From Flammeovirgaceae bacterium UBA4659 (GTDB taxonomy: Bacteria; Bacteroidota; Bacteroidia; Cytophagales; Cyclobacteriaceae): a stretch of DNA of 11,936 bases. The stretch spans positions 1 through 11,936 of the forward strand of contig DHLV01000212.1 in NCBI GenBank assembly GCA_002405445.1, given 5' to 3'. Numbering within the stretch: the first letter of the stretch is position 1; each line of letters begins with the position of its first letter. A program made the translations under genes and the position numbers. Below are positions 1 through 6,643 of this stretch, piece after piece. The notes beneath the pieces are model-generated. The model worked only from the letters and a program-made list of their open reading frames with translations. It searched no databases and had not been told where the DNA came from.

Positions 1-270
1 AAATGTTAAAAGCGATTTCCCTGGCAAAATGCCATCAAACATGGCGGTGCAACAGAAATGCGCATTGAAATAGCCATCCGCCAACCCGAATTGTGGCTCA
101 CCGTTCGCGACAATGGCAGGGGATTTTCGCTTGCCGACACCCCCACGGGGGTAGGCATGACCAACACCAAAAGACGTGCCCAGCTATTGGGTGGTGATGC
201 ACGCTGGGAGAGCAGCAACGCAGGCACCATCGTAAACCTTCAAATTCCTTATGTCCATAACCCCAACTAA
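1..270 (+). CDS. Sensor histidine kinase, C-terminal ATPase domain (partial, reading frame broken near the edge)
   Basis: This is the last part of a two-component sensor kinase of the HPK7/NarX-like class, which phosphorylates a partner regulator. Visible motifs are the N-box (NAIKH at 28-42), the G1 box DNGRGF, the G2 box GVGM and a closing GT before the last strands of the HATPase_c fold. These residues bind ATP and Mg. The 3' end overlaps the ATG of the response regulator at 251 by 20 bp, so the two are almost certainly a cognate, translationally coupled pair. The frame holding the N-box has a TAA at 7-9. Reading ATG TTA AAA at 3-11 and then skipping 16 bases to 28 would restore the expected MLKNAIKH, so the gene is either frameshifted or the window begins in poor sequence. 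The first in-frame ATG (58) lies after the N-box and cannot be the true start. The N-terminal sensor and dimerisation regions are outside the window. Confidence 0.8.
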
Positions 271-904
271 AATACGCGTGGGCGTGGTAGATGATCACCA
301 ACTGTTCACCACGTCACTCACTTTGTTGATCAACGGCTTTTTGCGGTTTGAAGTAGTGGTAGAAGCCAGCCACGGAAAGGATCTGCAAAAGAAGATCGCA
401 CATGTGAAACCGCTTCCTGATATTTTTTTGATTGATGTGAACATGCCCATTATGGACGGCCAAGCTACTGCACACTGGCTGGTTGAAAAGTATCCACAAA
501 TCAAATTAGTGGCACTGTCCATGAATGATCAGGAGGAATCCATCATCCAAATGTTCCGTGCCGGGTGTTGCGCCTATTTATTTAAAGACATGCACCCCAA
601 AGAGTTGGAGCGCGCCCTTGATGAAGTGCATGCAAGGGGTTACTACAGCCCCGAAAACGGTGTGATTGACTTTCAGCAGTTGTTTCAAAATTCCGCTGGA
701 GAGGAACCTGAATTCACACAGCGCGAACGCGAATTTTTGAAACTGTGCTGTTCTGAGGTGATGTACAAGGAGATCGCCCGCAAAATGGACATCAGCGAAC
801 ATACCGTGGATGGCTACCGCGAAATCCTGTTTCGAAAACTGAATGTGACCTCACGCACATCGATGGTGTTGAAAGCGCTGCGGAAGAAGATCATCAAAGT
901 GTAG
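251..904 (+). CDS. Two-component response regulator, NarL/LuxR (REC-HTH) family
   Basis: This is a 217-residue DNA-binding response regulator of normal family length. The receiver domain spans about residues 7-125: acidic pair D14/D15, phosphoacceptor D62 in the context LIDVNMPIMDG, S90 at the end of strand 4, and the conserved K112 in YLFKD. A GerE/LuxR-type helix-turn-helix follows at about 155-217, with the recognition region around EIARKMDISEHTVDGYR. All catalytic receiver residues are present, so phosphorylation control should be intact. The start at 251 overlaps the upstream kinase stop (268-270) and fits the beginning of the receiver fold; this overlap marks a kinase-regulator operon. 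The target genes cannot be read from the sequence. The 3' end overlaps the tail of the opposing receiver-like gene by 11 bp. Confidence 0.95.
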   Translation: MSITPTKIRVGVVDDHQLFTTSLTLLINGFLRFEVVVEASHGKDLQKKIAHVKPLPDIFLIDVNMPIMDGQATAHWLVEKYPQIKLVALSMNDQEESIIQMFRAGCCAYLFKDMHPKELERALDEVHARGYYSPENGVIDFQQLFQNSAGEEPEFTQREREFLKLCCSEVMYKEIARKMDISEHTVDGYREILFRKLNVTSRTSMVLKALRKKIIKV

Positions 905-1247
905 CTGCGCTGGCGGAGAGGCCATCCATTACCTCCAGCTCTCGCAGGGTGAGTATATGGGCATTCAAAAGGGAAAATAAGCGCGCCTGGTCGGGCGTCT
1001 CGCTGCCGTCTGCCAATACCACTATTGGCGTTTGCTGATTCAGCGACAAATTCTGGATCGACCTCGCCATTTCAATACCGGTTACCACCGACAGTTGAGC
1101 AGAGCATAGAACTAAGTCAAATACTTCAATGCGGGCAGCAAGCAGGCCGTCAAGCCCCGTATTTACTGTTCGAACATGCCAGTGCCGAAATTGCGCCTTT
1201 AAACTCCGTATCTGCTCTTCATGCCGGTGGACAACCAGTACCTTCAT
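894..1247 (-). CDS. Stand-alone degenerate receiver-like (CheY-fold) protein
   Basis: This 117-residue protein follows the beta-alpha layout of a receiver domain (MKVLVVHRHEE, then FDLVLCSAQL, then TPIVVLAD, then AHILTLREL) but carries no output domain. Each residue needed for phosphotransfer is replaced: the acidic pair becomes H7/R8, the phosphoacceptor aspartate becomes S49, the Thr/Ser at the end of strand 4 becomes A79 and the lysine becomes T100. It therefore probably acts, if at all, without phosphorylation, for example as a protein-protein adaptor. The ATG at 1247 opens directly on the first beta strand and is the natural start. It faces the true response regulator, and their 3' ends overlap by 11 bp. 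The fold assignment rests on motif spacing alone and is less certain than the reading frame. Confidence 0.72.
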   Translation of the reverse strand: MKVLVVHRHEEQIRSLKAQFRHWHVRTVNTGLDGLLAARIEVFDLVLCSAQLSVVTGIEMARSIQNLSLNQQTPIVVLADGSETPDQARLFSLLNAHILTLRELEVMDGLSASAATL

Positions 1248-1268
1248 TTAATATAACCTTAACCACTG

Positions 1269-1299
1269 CAAAATTGAGGATGCATACAGCGCCCCGCAA
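1269..1299 (-). promoter_or_regulatory. Candidate Bacteroidetes-type promoter for the degenerate receiver gene
   Basis: Read on the minus strand, TTG (1299-1297) is followed after 20 bases by CAATTTTG (1276-1269), one mismatch from the Bacteroidetes -7 consensus TAnnTTTG. The position, about 20 bp upstream of the ATG at 1247, is suitable for a promoter. The match is imperfect and untested. Confidence 0.35.
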
Positions 1300-1442
1300 C
1301 GGGTATTTTCCCCCTATCTAAAAAGTGATGTTTCTGATTGTAAAGAAATGCAGTCTCCTCTCAGGCGAGGCATACCAAAACGTGTTTGGTGGCTAATCTA
1401 CCGCAGCCTCAATGGCGCTGACAAACGTTCTGCGATTGCCTG

Positions 1443-2366
1443 TTAGAATCTTACCATGTAGGCAACCTGGATCACAAAATCCCGCGAAAGTCCATCGGGG
1501 TTTTGCTCACGCTCGGTCATTTTGCCAGCCATCAACACGCGTATGCCGGTGTGTATATTAAATTGATAACCGATGCCTCCAACCAGATTACTGGCCAGCC
1601 CCTGCGAACCGCTCACTGCCTGCATAGCCCCACCGGTGGTCAATGTTTGATCTGCGCTGAGGCGGTACAACAGCAGTGTGCCGGCAAAGAAGTTCCATCT
1701 GGCCATTCGGAAGTTTCTTTCAATACGCAGCGCGAGGTCATCACCTCGCAGCAAACCTACCGAGGGAGCATATTTTTTCGCCACGTCTTCGATTTCGGTG
1801 GCCACAAAATTTTCGGGTTGAAATGCGTTGCGCGTGGCGTTGAGCGCACGTTGGTAGCCGATGCCCACCAACCATTTCTTTGATATCAATGACACGCCCG
1901 CCATCACATCATTTGAACCGTGTGTGGTTTGCTGGTACATGGGCATCGCGTTGTCAGCGCGGGTGGCCGTGGTATAAATTTTTCCACCCACCATGCCGCT
2001 CAATTGATACTGGTCGGTAGACACGAACTGCCGTGTAATGCTTAGGTAGATGTCGCCCCAGCCACGGACGGTGGGCATATTGCCCTCAATTACTACATAG
2101 GCAGGCGTGCGCAGTTGAAGTGTATTCTTTGTGCCGATTGTAAAAGTGGCATCCACAAAGGAGGCGTGTATCCGGTCGCCATACTTGGTGGCGCCCAGGT
2201 GCTGGGTGACCTCAACCGAGTGCAGTTTCACTTTCTTCCGTTCAGCGTAGGGTTGATCGGGCCTGATAGCACCCATGGTGCAGAACCCGGAATCACTGCA
2301 GCCCTGTGCCAGGGCGCGGGGGATGGCCACGTGCAGGGCAACCGCGATAATAACGTAAACTTTCAT
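1443..2366 (-). CDS. Secreted outer-membrane beta-barrel protein with N-terminal CX5C motif
   Basis: This is a 307-residue protein of unknown function. Residues 1-20 form a signal peptide ending ALA|Q. The mature N-terminus carries C23 and C29 in a CSDSGFC motif, which could form a disulfide or bind a ligand. The remainder alternates polar and hydrophobic residues, with Gly and aromatic residues typical of transmembrane beta strands. It ends in VAYMVRF, a C-terminal phenylalanine strand as expected of a barrel inserted by the Bam machinery. A GGAGG sequence lies about 10 bases upstream of the ATG, unusual in a window where Shine-Dalgarno sites are scarce, and supports the start at 2366. C23 could in principle be a lipoprotein cysteine, but the preceding AQG is a poor lipobox. 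It might be a channel or a receptor; no substrate can be inferred. It stands alone on its strand. Confidence 0.8.
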   Translation of the reverse strand: MKVYVIIAVALHVAIPRALAQGCSDSGFCTMGAIRPDQPYAERKKVKLHSVEVTQHLGATKYGDRIHASFVDATFTIGTKNTLQLRTPAYVVIEGNMPTVRGWGDIYLSITRQFVSTDQYQLSGMVGGKIYTTATRADNAMPMYQQTTHGSNDVMAGVSLISKKWLVGIGYQRALNATRNAFQPENFVATEIEDVAKKYAPSVGLLRGDDLALRIERNFRMARWNFFAGTLLLYRLSADQTLTTGGAMQAVSGSQGLASNLVGGIGYQFNIHTGIRVLMAGKMTEREQNPDGLSRDFVIQVAYMVRF

Positions 2367-2685
2367 AACCTAAAAACCTCCGGGCTTGCGCAGGGTTGGA
2401 GTGGTCAGGAGCGGGTGGTTGATTTCGGGGAGTGGCCGGCTGATTGAAATGATTCAACCCGCGCATGTAATATCCGGTGCTAATTGCGTTTTGATCGTAG
2501 CAACTAACGGGCAGTATGCATAGACCGGATTGAGCCACGGCATCTCTATGGCGGTTTTTTCGAACACACAACCCGGTAGGTCGATGGTGCATGCCGAAGG
2601 CACCACTTGGGGTTGAATGACTTTTGAATTGCAGACGTTCAAACTTTTTTACTAATTTTAACAGTTAATTAAACCATTTAAACGA
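2367..2685. other. Intergenic region of about 320 bp, no convincing gene
   Basis: This lies between the divergent beta-barrel and SPOR-like genes. It holds only short frames with no signal peptide, motif or plausible composition. Two small inverted repeats are visible: TTGAA/TTCAA at 2444-2457 and TGGTGC/GCACCA at 2585-2605 with a 9-base loop. Neither is followed by a T-tract. The last 45 bp are AT-rich and probably hold the promoter and leader of the gene at 2686. TAATTTTA at 2653-2660 resembles the -7 box, but its nearest TTTG (2623-2626) is 26 bases away, too far for confidence. Confidence 0.6.
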
Positions 2686-3315
2686 ATGAAAACTAGCTTT
2701 TTAATTCTCTGCCTGGCGTTTATTTTTTCCGGCACCCAAGTTTTCGCCCAACTTTCTAAGAAGGAAAGAAAGGAATGGAAAAAGAAGGCCAAGGAGTATG
2801 CCAAGAACCCGATCAACCTCAAGAGCCTGACAGAAGCCAAACAGGTTGCCGAAACCGACAACACCGCACTGAAAGGCCAGGTGAGCACACTCAACGGGCA
2901 GATAACCGACAAGAACGCAAAGATTGCCGAGTTGGAAGACCAACTTGCAAAGCTCCGCAGCGAACTCACCTCCACCAAAGCCGAATTGGCGCAATTGAAA
3001 GAGGCGCCACCTGTCAATCCAATGGATTTTTCCAAAGGTGTAGTATTTAAGGTTCAGATTGGGGCGTTCAAATATAAAGACCTCAAAAAGTACTTTGACA
3101 ACAACCCCAACTTTGGCGGTGAAGCGACCGATAAAGGTGAGCAGAGATACACCATTGGCGTGTTTCGCGATTATTGGGAGGCTGATAAGTTCAAAAAGTA
3201 TATGCGCGAAATGGGCGTAAAAGATGCTTGGATTGTGCCTTTCAAAGATGGCCAGCGCGTAGAGATCAAAGACGTGCTTGAAGGGGTGGTGGGAGATAAG
3301 GTCCCGGCAAAGTAG
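2686..3315 (+). CDS. Secreted coiled-coil protein with C-terminal SPOR-like domain
   Basis: This is a 209-residue envelope protein. A signal peptide covers residues 1-21 (cleavage VFA|Q). A very basic helix follows (LSKKERKEWKKKAKEY, about 23-40). Residues 46-104 show heptad-like leucine and alanine spacing with many Lys, Glu and Gln, as in a coiled coil. After a Pro-rich hinge (APPVNP), residues about 116-190 resemble a SPOR/sporulation-related repeat, beginning VVFKVQIGAF and continuing through YTIGVFRDYWEADKFKKYM to DAWIVPF. SPOR domains bind peptidoglycan stripped of stem peptides, so a periplasmic, wall-associated role is likely; I infer this from the fold only. The start sits directly before the hydrophobic core of the signal peptide. 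An intrinsic terminator follows 28 bp after the stop, so this is probably a single-gene transcript. Confidence 0.85.
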   Translation: MKTSFLILCLAFIFSGTQVFAQLSKKERKEWKKKAKEYAKNPINLKSLTEAKQVAETDNTALKGQVSTLNGQITDKNAKIAELEDQLAKLRSELTSTKAELAQLKEAPPVNPMDFSKGVVFKVQIGAFKYKDLKKYFDNNPNFGGEATDKGEQRYTIGVFRDYWEADKFKKYMREMGVKDAWIVPFKDGQRVEIKDVLEGVVGDKVPAK

Positions 3316-3343
3316 TTGCACGAGCCTTACATTTTCAAAAGTG

Positions 3344-3377
3344 AATCCTGACTGCACCGTCAGGATTTTTTGTTTTT
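3344..3377 (+). terminator. Rho-independent terminator
   Basis: A perfect 9-bp stem (AATCCTGAC at 3344-3352 with GTCAGGATT at 3359-3367) closes a 6-base loop TGCACC. A T-tract interrupted by a single G (3366-3377) follows. It ends the SPOR-like gene. Its T-tract is shared with the -33 element of the next promoter. Confidence 0.92.
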
Positions 3378-3406
3378 GTACGCTGTGGCGCGATGGATTA
3401 CTTTTG
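3375..3406 (+). promoter_or_regulatory. Consensus Bacteroidetes promoter (-33 TTTG, -7 TACTTTTG)
   Basis: TTTG at 3375-3378 and TACTTTTG at 3399-3406 match the Bacteroidetes primary-sigma consensus TTTG / TAnnTTTG, with a 20-base spacer. It is expected to drive the glycine-rich gene, recJ, lptB and the following small gene. The predicted transcription start falls at about 3410-3413, right at the ATG at 3411, which implies a leaderless or nearly leaderless mRNA. It also argues against translation from the earlier in-frame ATG at 3393, which lies inside the promoter. Confidence 0.72.
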
Positions 3407-3410
3407 CCTC

Positions 3411-4190
3411 ATGACCAAATGGATCGGTATTTTTATACTCAGCATGTGCGCAGTAGAAGCTATCAGTCAAATACGACTCGACAAACTGGAGATAAAAGCC
3501 CGCCAAACTTATACCATCGAAGAATCTGATGTGCTTGTGGTAGATACCTTGATCATGCGCGACTCATCGCGCATTGTGCTGAATAAAAGCAAAAGTGAAA
3601 ACATCATCAGCGTGAAGGTTTTGATAGTAAACCGCGGTGCCGAGATCATTGGCCACGGTACAAATGGAACCACAGGCCAGGTGGGTGCCAAAGGGGCACG
3701 CCAGGCAGCTCCGTGCAGGGCGGGAGGCAATGCAGGAGATGGTGCCACGGGCGGCAATGGCGCAGACGGAACGAATCTATCATTTTATGTGAACCGATTG
3801 ATTGTTACCGGATCACTCACCATTGACTTGAATGGTGGCAACGGTGGTACTGGCGGCATTGGCGGCCGCGGTGGCGATGGTGGCGGAGGCACACGGGTTT
3901 GCCGCGGTGGCAACGGTGGCAATGGCGGCAACGGTGGTAAAGGCGGTAACGGTGGCAATGGCGGTAACTTGAACTTGCGCTGTGTGCAATGCCAAGATTT
4001 GTACATGTCGCAAAGCCACCAATTTATGATTAATAACTATGGCGGTTTTGCCGGGTTCGGGGCCGCTGGGGGCAATGGTGGTTCGGCCGGTCTGGGTTCC
4101 AGCCAGGATGGCAAAAACGGAAAGAAGGGCATGCCGGGTGCAAGCGGTGAAGCCGGCAAGCAAGGCGCCATCCGCTTCGAAAAAAAATGA
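3411..4190 (+). CDS. Secreted glycine-rich (GGx)n repeat protein
   Basis: This is a 259-residue secreted protein of unknown function, taken from the ATG at 3411 because this gives a clean signal peptide (MTKWIGIFILSMCAVEAIS|Q); an in-frame ATG at 3393 lies within the promoter. Residues 20-80 look like short beta strands (VLVVDTLIM, RIVLNK, VKVLIVNRGAEIIGHG). They are followed by a Gly/Asn/Ala-rich tract (81-121), another strand segment (LSFYVNRLIVTGSLTIDLNGG), a nearly pure GGx triplet tract (142-186, x mostly Asn), then a third Gly-rich segment (208-255) with collagen-like GKNGKKGMPGASGEAGKQG. Four cysteines (C102, C164, C191, C194) are spread among the repeats. The layout suggests an extended surface or matrix protein, perhaps beta-helix or polyglycine-II-like, but no family is recognised. 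Its stop overlaps the recJ start by ATGA. Confidence 0.78.
   Translation: MTKWIGIFILSMCAVEAISQIRLDKLEIKARQTYTIEESDVLVVDTLIMRDSSRIVLNKSKSENIISVKVLIVNRGAEIIGHGTNGTTGQVGAKGARQAAPCRAGGNAGDGATGGNGADGTNLSFYVNRLIVTGSLTIDLNGGNGGTGGIGGRGGDGGGGTRVCRGGNGGNGGNGGKGGNGGNGGNLNLRCVQCQDLYMSQSHQFMINNYGGFAGFGAAGGNGGSAGLGSSQDGKNGKKGMPGASGEAGKQGAIRFEKK
3834..3968 (+). repeat. In-frame GGx-coding tandem repeat tract
   Basis: This is a run of near-identical 9-base units of the type GGTGGCAAC and GGTGGTAAC that encode Gly-Gly-Asn triplets. The third-base variation (GGT/GGC, AAC/AAT) shows that the protein pattern, not only the DNA, is kept. Such tracts can change length by slippage in steps of 3 codons without frameshift. 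Confidence 0.85.
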
Positions 4191-5890
4191 TGGAAAATCG
4201 CTGGATATATAAAGAGCGACCTTTACCCGAGGCGGTACAAAGCCTGAGCAAAGCGATCAACGTAAATCCCTACCTGAGCACCGTGTTGCTGCAGCGCGGC
4301 ATTACAAATTTTGCCGAGGCTCGCCATTTCTTCCGGCCCCAGCTCGCCCACTTGCACAATCCCTTCCTGCTCAAAGACATGGATCGCGCAGTGGCGCGCA
4401 TGAAAAAGGCAATAGACCGACAAGAAAAAATATTGGTGTATGGCGACTACGATGTAGATGGCACCACATCGGTGGCGATGGTGTTCAGCTATCTGCGCAG
4501 CTTTTATCCCCATTGCGATTTTTACATTCCCGATCGGCATGCAGAAGGCTACGGGGTGTCAGAAGCGGGCATCCGCTATGCCGCAGACAACCACATTAAA
4601 CTCATCATAGCACTTGACCTGGGCGTGAAGGCACTGGAAGCAGTCGCCCATGCGAGTGTTCAGGGTATTGATTTTATCATTTGCGATCACCACTTGCCGG
4701 GCACATCTATTCCGGAGGCGGTGGCAGTGCTCGACCCCAAGCGCGAAGATTGCTCTTACCCCTTCAAAGAACTGAGCGGCTGCGGGCTGGGCTTCAAGTT
4801 GCTGCAGGCATTTGCCAAAACGTATCGGCAGGAACAAGATGTTTTTGAATACTTGGACCTGGTGGCGGTGAGCATTGCGTCTGATATTGTGCCCATCGAT
4901 GGCGAAAACCGAGTGCTGGCATACTTTGGCATCCAAAAGCTCAACCAAAACCCGCGCCCGGGGCTCAAAGCATTGAAAGAAATTGCTGCCGTAAGAAGCG
5001 ACATGGATGTAGCCAGCGTGGTGTTTACCTTGGGGCCGCGTATCAATGCCGCAGGCAGGGTGGCACATGCCCGCGCTGCCGTAGAATTGCTGCTCGCACA
5101 ATCAGACGAAGAGGCAAATGCACTTGCAGAGAAAATTAATTTGAAGAATGACGCCCGCAGAGAGTTTGACCTGACCATCACAGAAGAGGCCATCTCAATG
5201 ATTGAAGGCAGCGAACTGTTGCGCAACGCAAACGCCACGGTGCTGTTCAAAGACACATGGCACAAGGGGGTCATCGGCATTGTTGCCTCGCGCTGCATTG
5301 AAAAATATTACCGCCCCACCATCATCATGACTGAGTCGAATGATAAGATTACCGGATCGGCACGCAGCATCCGCGACTTCGACTTGTACGAGGCCATCAG
5401 CGCCTGCAGCGATCTGCTCGAAAAATTCGGTGGGCACAAATATGCCGCTGGCCTCACGCTGGACAAGAAAAACCTCGAAGCGTTTCGCATGCGCTTTGAC
5501 CGGGTGGTGGGCGAGCGCCTAACCGATGACATGCGCAAGCCGGCAGTAGAGATTGATGTTGTGCTGCCACTGGATGCCATTACACCCAAGTTCAACCAAC
5601 TGCTCAAACAAATGGCACCCTTTGGCCCCGGCAATCAAAAACCTTTATTTGAGGCACGAAATGTGTACGTACGCAATGCCCTCTCGAGTTTCAAAGATCG
5701 CCATGTGCGCTTTTTGGCCGGGCAGGAAAATACCGATGCCGCCATCAACGTGGTGGGGTTTGACATGGCCCATTGGTATGAGCGTTTGGCAGCAGGCGAC
5801 CATTTCAGAATGGCATTTACAATTGAAGAGAATAACTACAACGGCATAACAAGCATACAACTGCGACTAAAAGACCTAAAATTTGACTAA
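4187..5890 (+). CDS. recJ: Single-stranded-DNA-specific exonuclease RecJ
   Basis: RecJ degrades single-stranded DNA 5' to 3' with Mn/Mg in recombinational, mismatch and base-excision repair in the cytoplasm. The 567-residue length is normal. The DHH-family motifs occur in order: GDYDVDGTTS (residues 86-95), ALDLG around D144, CDHH (D167-H168-H169), SIASDIVPI, INAAGR (286-291), the HKGVIGIVASR segment, and the DHHA1 motif GGHKYAAGL (415-423). A C-terminal OB-like region follows. All metal-binding Asp and His residues are present. The motif usually written DCG or DNG reads D-L-G at 144-146; the middle position is not a metal ligand. The ATG at 4187 overlaps the previous stop as ATGA, indicating translational coupling; a second ATG follows at once at 4190. 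lptB begins 6 bp after the stop. Confidence 0.97.
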   Translation: MMENRWIYKERPLPEAVQSLSKAINVNPYLSTVLLQRGITNFAEARHFFRPQLAHLHNPFLLKDMDRAVARMKKAIDRQEKILVYGDYDVDGTTSVAMVFSYLRSFYPHCDFYIPDRHAEGYGVSEAGIRYAADNHIKLIIALDLGVKALEAVAHASVQGIDFIICDHHLPGTSIPEAVAVLDPKREDCSYPFKELSGCGLGFKLLQAFAKTYRQEQDVFEYLDLVAVSIASDIVPIDGENRVLAYFGIQKLNQNPRPGLKALKEIAAVRSDMDVASVVFTLGPRINAAGRVAHARAAVELLLAQSDEEANALAEKINLKNDARREFDLTITEEAISMIEGSELLRNANATVLFKDTWHKGVIGIVASRCIEKYYRPTIIMTESNDKITGSARSIRDFDLYEAISACSDLLEKFGGHKYAAGLTLDKKNLEAFRMRFDRVVGERLTDDMRKPAVEIDVVLPLDAITPKFNQLLKQMAPFGPGNQKPLFEARNVYVRNALSSFKDRHVRFLAGQENTDAAINVVGFDMAHWYERLAAGDHFRMAFTIEENNYNGITSIQLRLKDLKFD

Positions 5891-5896
5891 CCAAAG

Positions 5897-6640
5897 ATGA
5901 TTTTACGTTCAGAGAATCTGGTAAAAAGATATAAGAATCGCACGGTGGTGAACAAAGTATCCGTGCAGGTGCAGCAAGGTGAGATTGTGGGCTTGCTGGG
6001 CCCCAATGGCGCAGGCAAAACCACCAGCTTCTACATGATTGTGGGGCTGATTAAGCCCAATGAAGGCAACATCTACCTCAATGATGAAAACATCACCGAC
6101 CTGCCCATGTATCAACGCGCCAAGCGCGGCATCGGCTACCTCGCGCAGGAAGCGTCTGTATTTCGAGGGCTAACAGTGGAAGAAAACATTTTAGCACCTT
6201 TGGAGATGCGCGAAATGACTGCCGCTGCCCGCAAAGAGAAAGTGGAATCACTTTTGGAAGAATTCAGTCTCACGCACGTGCGCAAAAACCTGGGCATGGT
6301 GCTGTCAGGTGGCGAGCGCAGGCGCACAGAGATAGCCCGCGCGCTGGCGGTGGATCCCGGGTTTGTGCTGCTGGACGAGCCCTTTGCCGGTGTGGATCCG
6401 ATTGCAGTGGAGGAAATTCAGGGCATCGTAGCAAAACTAAAAAAGAAAAATATCGGAATCATCATCAGCGATCACAATGTAGATGAAACACTGGCCATTA
6501 CCGACCGTGCTTACCTGATGGTGGAGGGAAAATTATTCAAGGCGGGCACCGCGCAAGAACTGGCAGATGATCCTTTGGTTCGCAAAGTATACCTGGGTCA
6601 GAATTTTCAATTGCGAAGAGTACCTGTCTCTGCCAACTGA
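5897..6640 (+). CDS. lptB: LPS export ABC transporter ATP-binding protein LptB
   Basis: LptB is the cytoplasmic ATPase that, with LptF and LptG, extracts LPS from the inner membrane and drives it over the Lpt bridge to the cell surface. The 247-residue protein has Walker [10 protein letters not shown] (35-43), Q-loop Q84, the signature LSGGERRR (136-143), Walker B VLLDE (157-161, catalytic E161) and the switch H193 in SDHNV. The sequence around the signature, with [10 protein letters not shown] and [11 protein letters not shown], is diagnostic of LptB rather than LivF/LivG-type ATPases. It starts 6 bp after recJ and ends 3 bp before the next small gene, so it is inside one operon. lptC and lptA are often neighbours in other bacteria but are not in this window. 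Confidence 0.95.
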   Translation: MILRSENLVKRYKNRTVVNKVSVQVQQGEIVGLLGPNGAGKTTSFYMIVGLIKPNEGNIYLNDENITDLPMYQRAKRGIGYLAQEASVFRGLTVEENILAPLEMREMTAAARKEKVESLLEEFSLTHVRKNLGMVLSGGERRRTEIARALAVDPGFVLLDEPFAGVDPIAVEEIQGIVAKLKKKNIGIIISDHNVDETLAITDRAYLMVEGKLFKAGTAQELADDPLVRKVYLGQNFQLRRVPVSAN

Positions 6641-6643
6641 CGT

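Noticed and set aside
1025..1321. Plus-strand frame of 98 residues
   Set aside because: It is antisense to the degenerate receiver gene, whose beta-alpha pattern is the better explanation.
1355..1372. Small hairpin CCTC/GAGG downstream of the beta-barrel gene as a terminator
   Set aside because: The stem is only 4 bp and has no T-tract in the transcribed direction.
2293..2642. Minus-strand frames of 99 and 62 residues upstream of the beta-barrel gene
   Set aside because: They overlap each other and the barrel start, and lack any signal or domain features.
3393..3410. Earlier in-frame ATG for the glycine-rich protein
   Set aside because: It lies within the predicted promoter (-7 box 3399-3406) and puts extra residues ahead of a clean signal peptide.
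3834..3968. Possible CRISPR-like direct repeats
   Set aside because: The units are contiguous 9-mers without spacers and keep a Gly-Gly-x reading frame; it is a coding repeat.
3785..4006. Proline-rich minus-strand frame (repeated PLPPLPP)
   Set aside because: It is the antisense shadow of the GGx codons; Gly-Gly-Asn codons read backwards give Pro and Leu.
4559..5298. Two minus-strand frames of 180 residues
   Set aside because: Both lie wholly within recJ in antisense, with no motifs of their own; recJ has full family motifs across the same bases.
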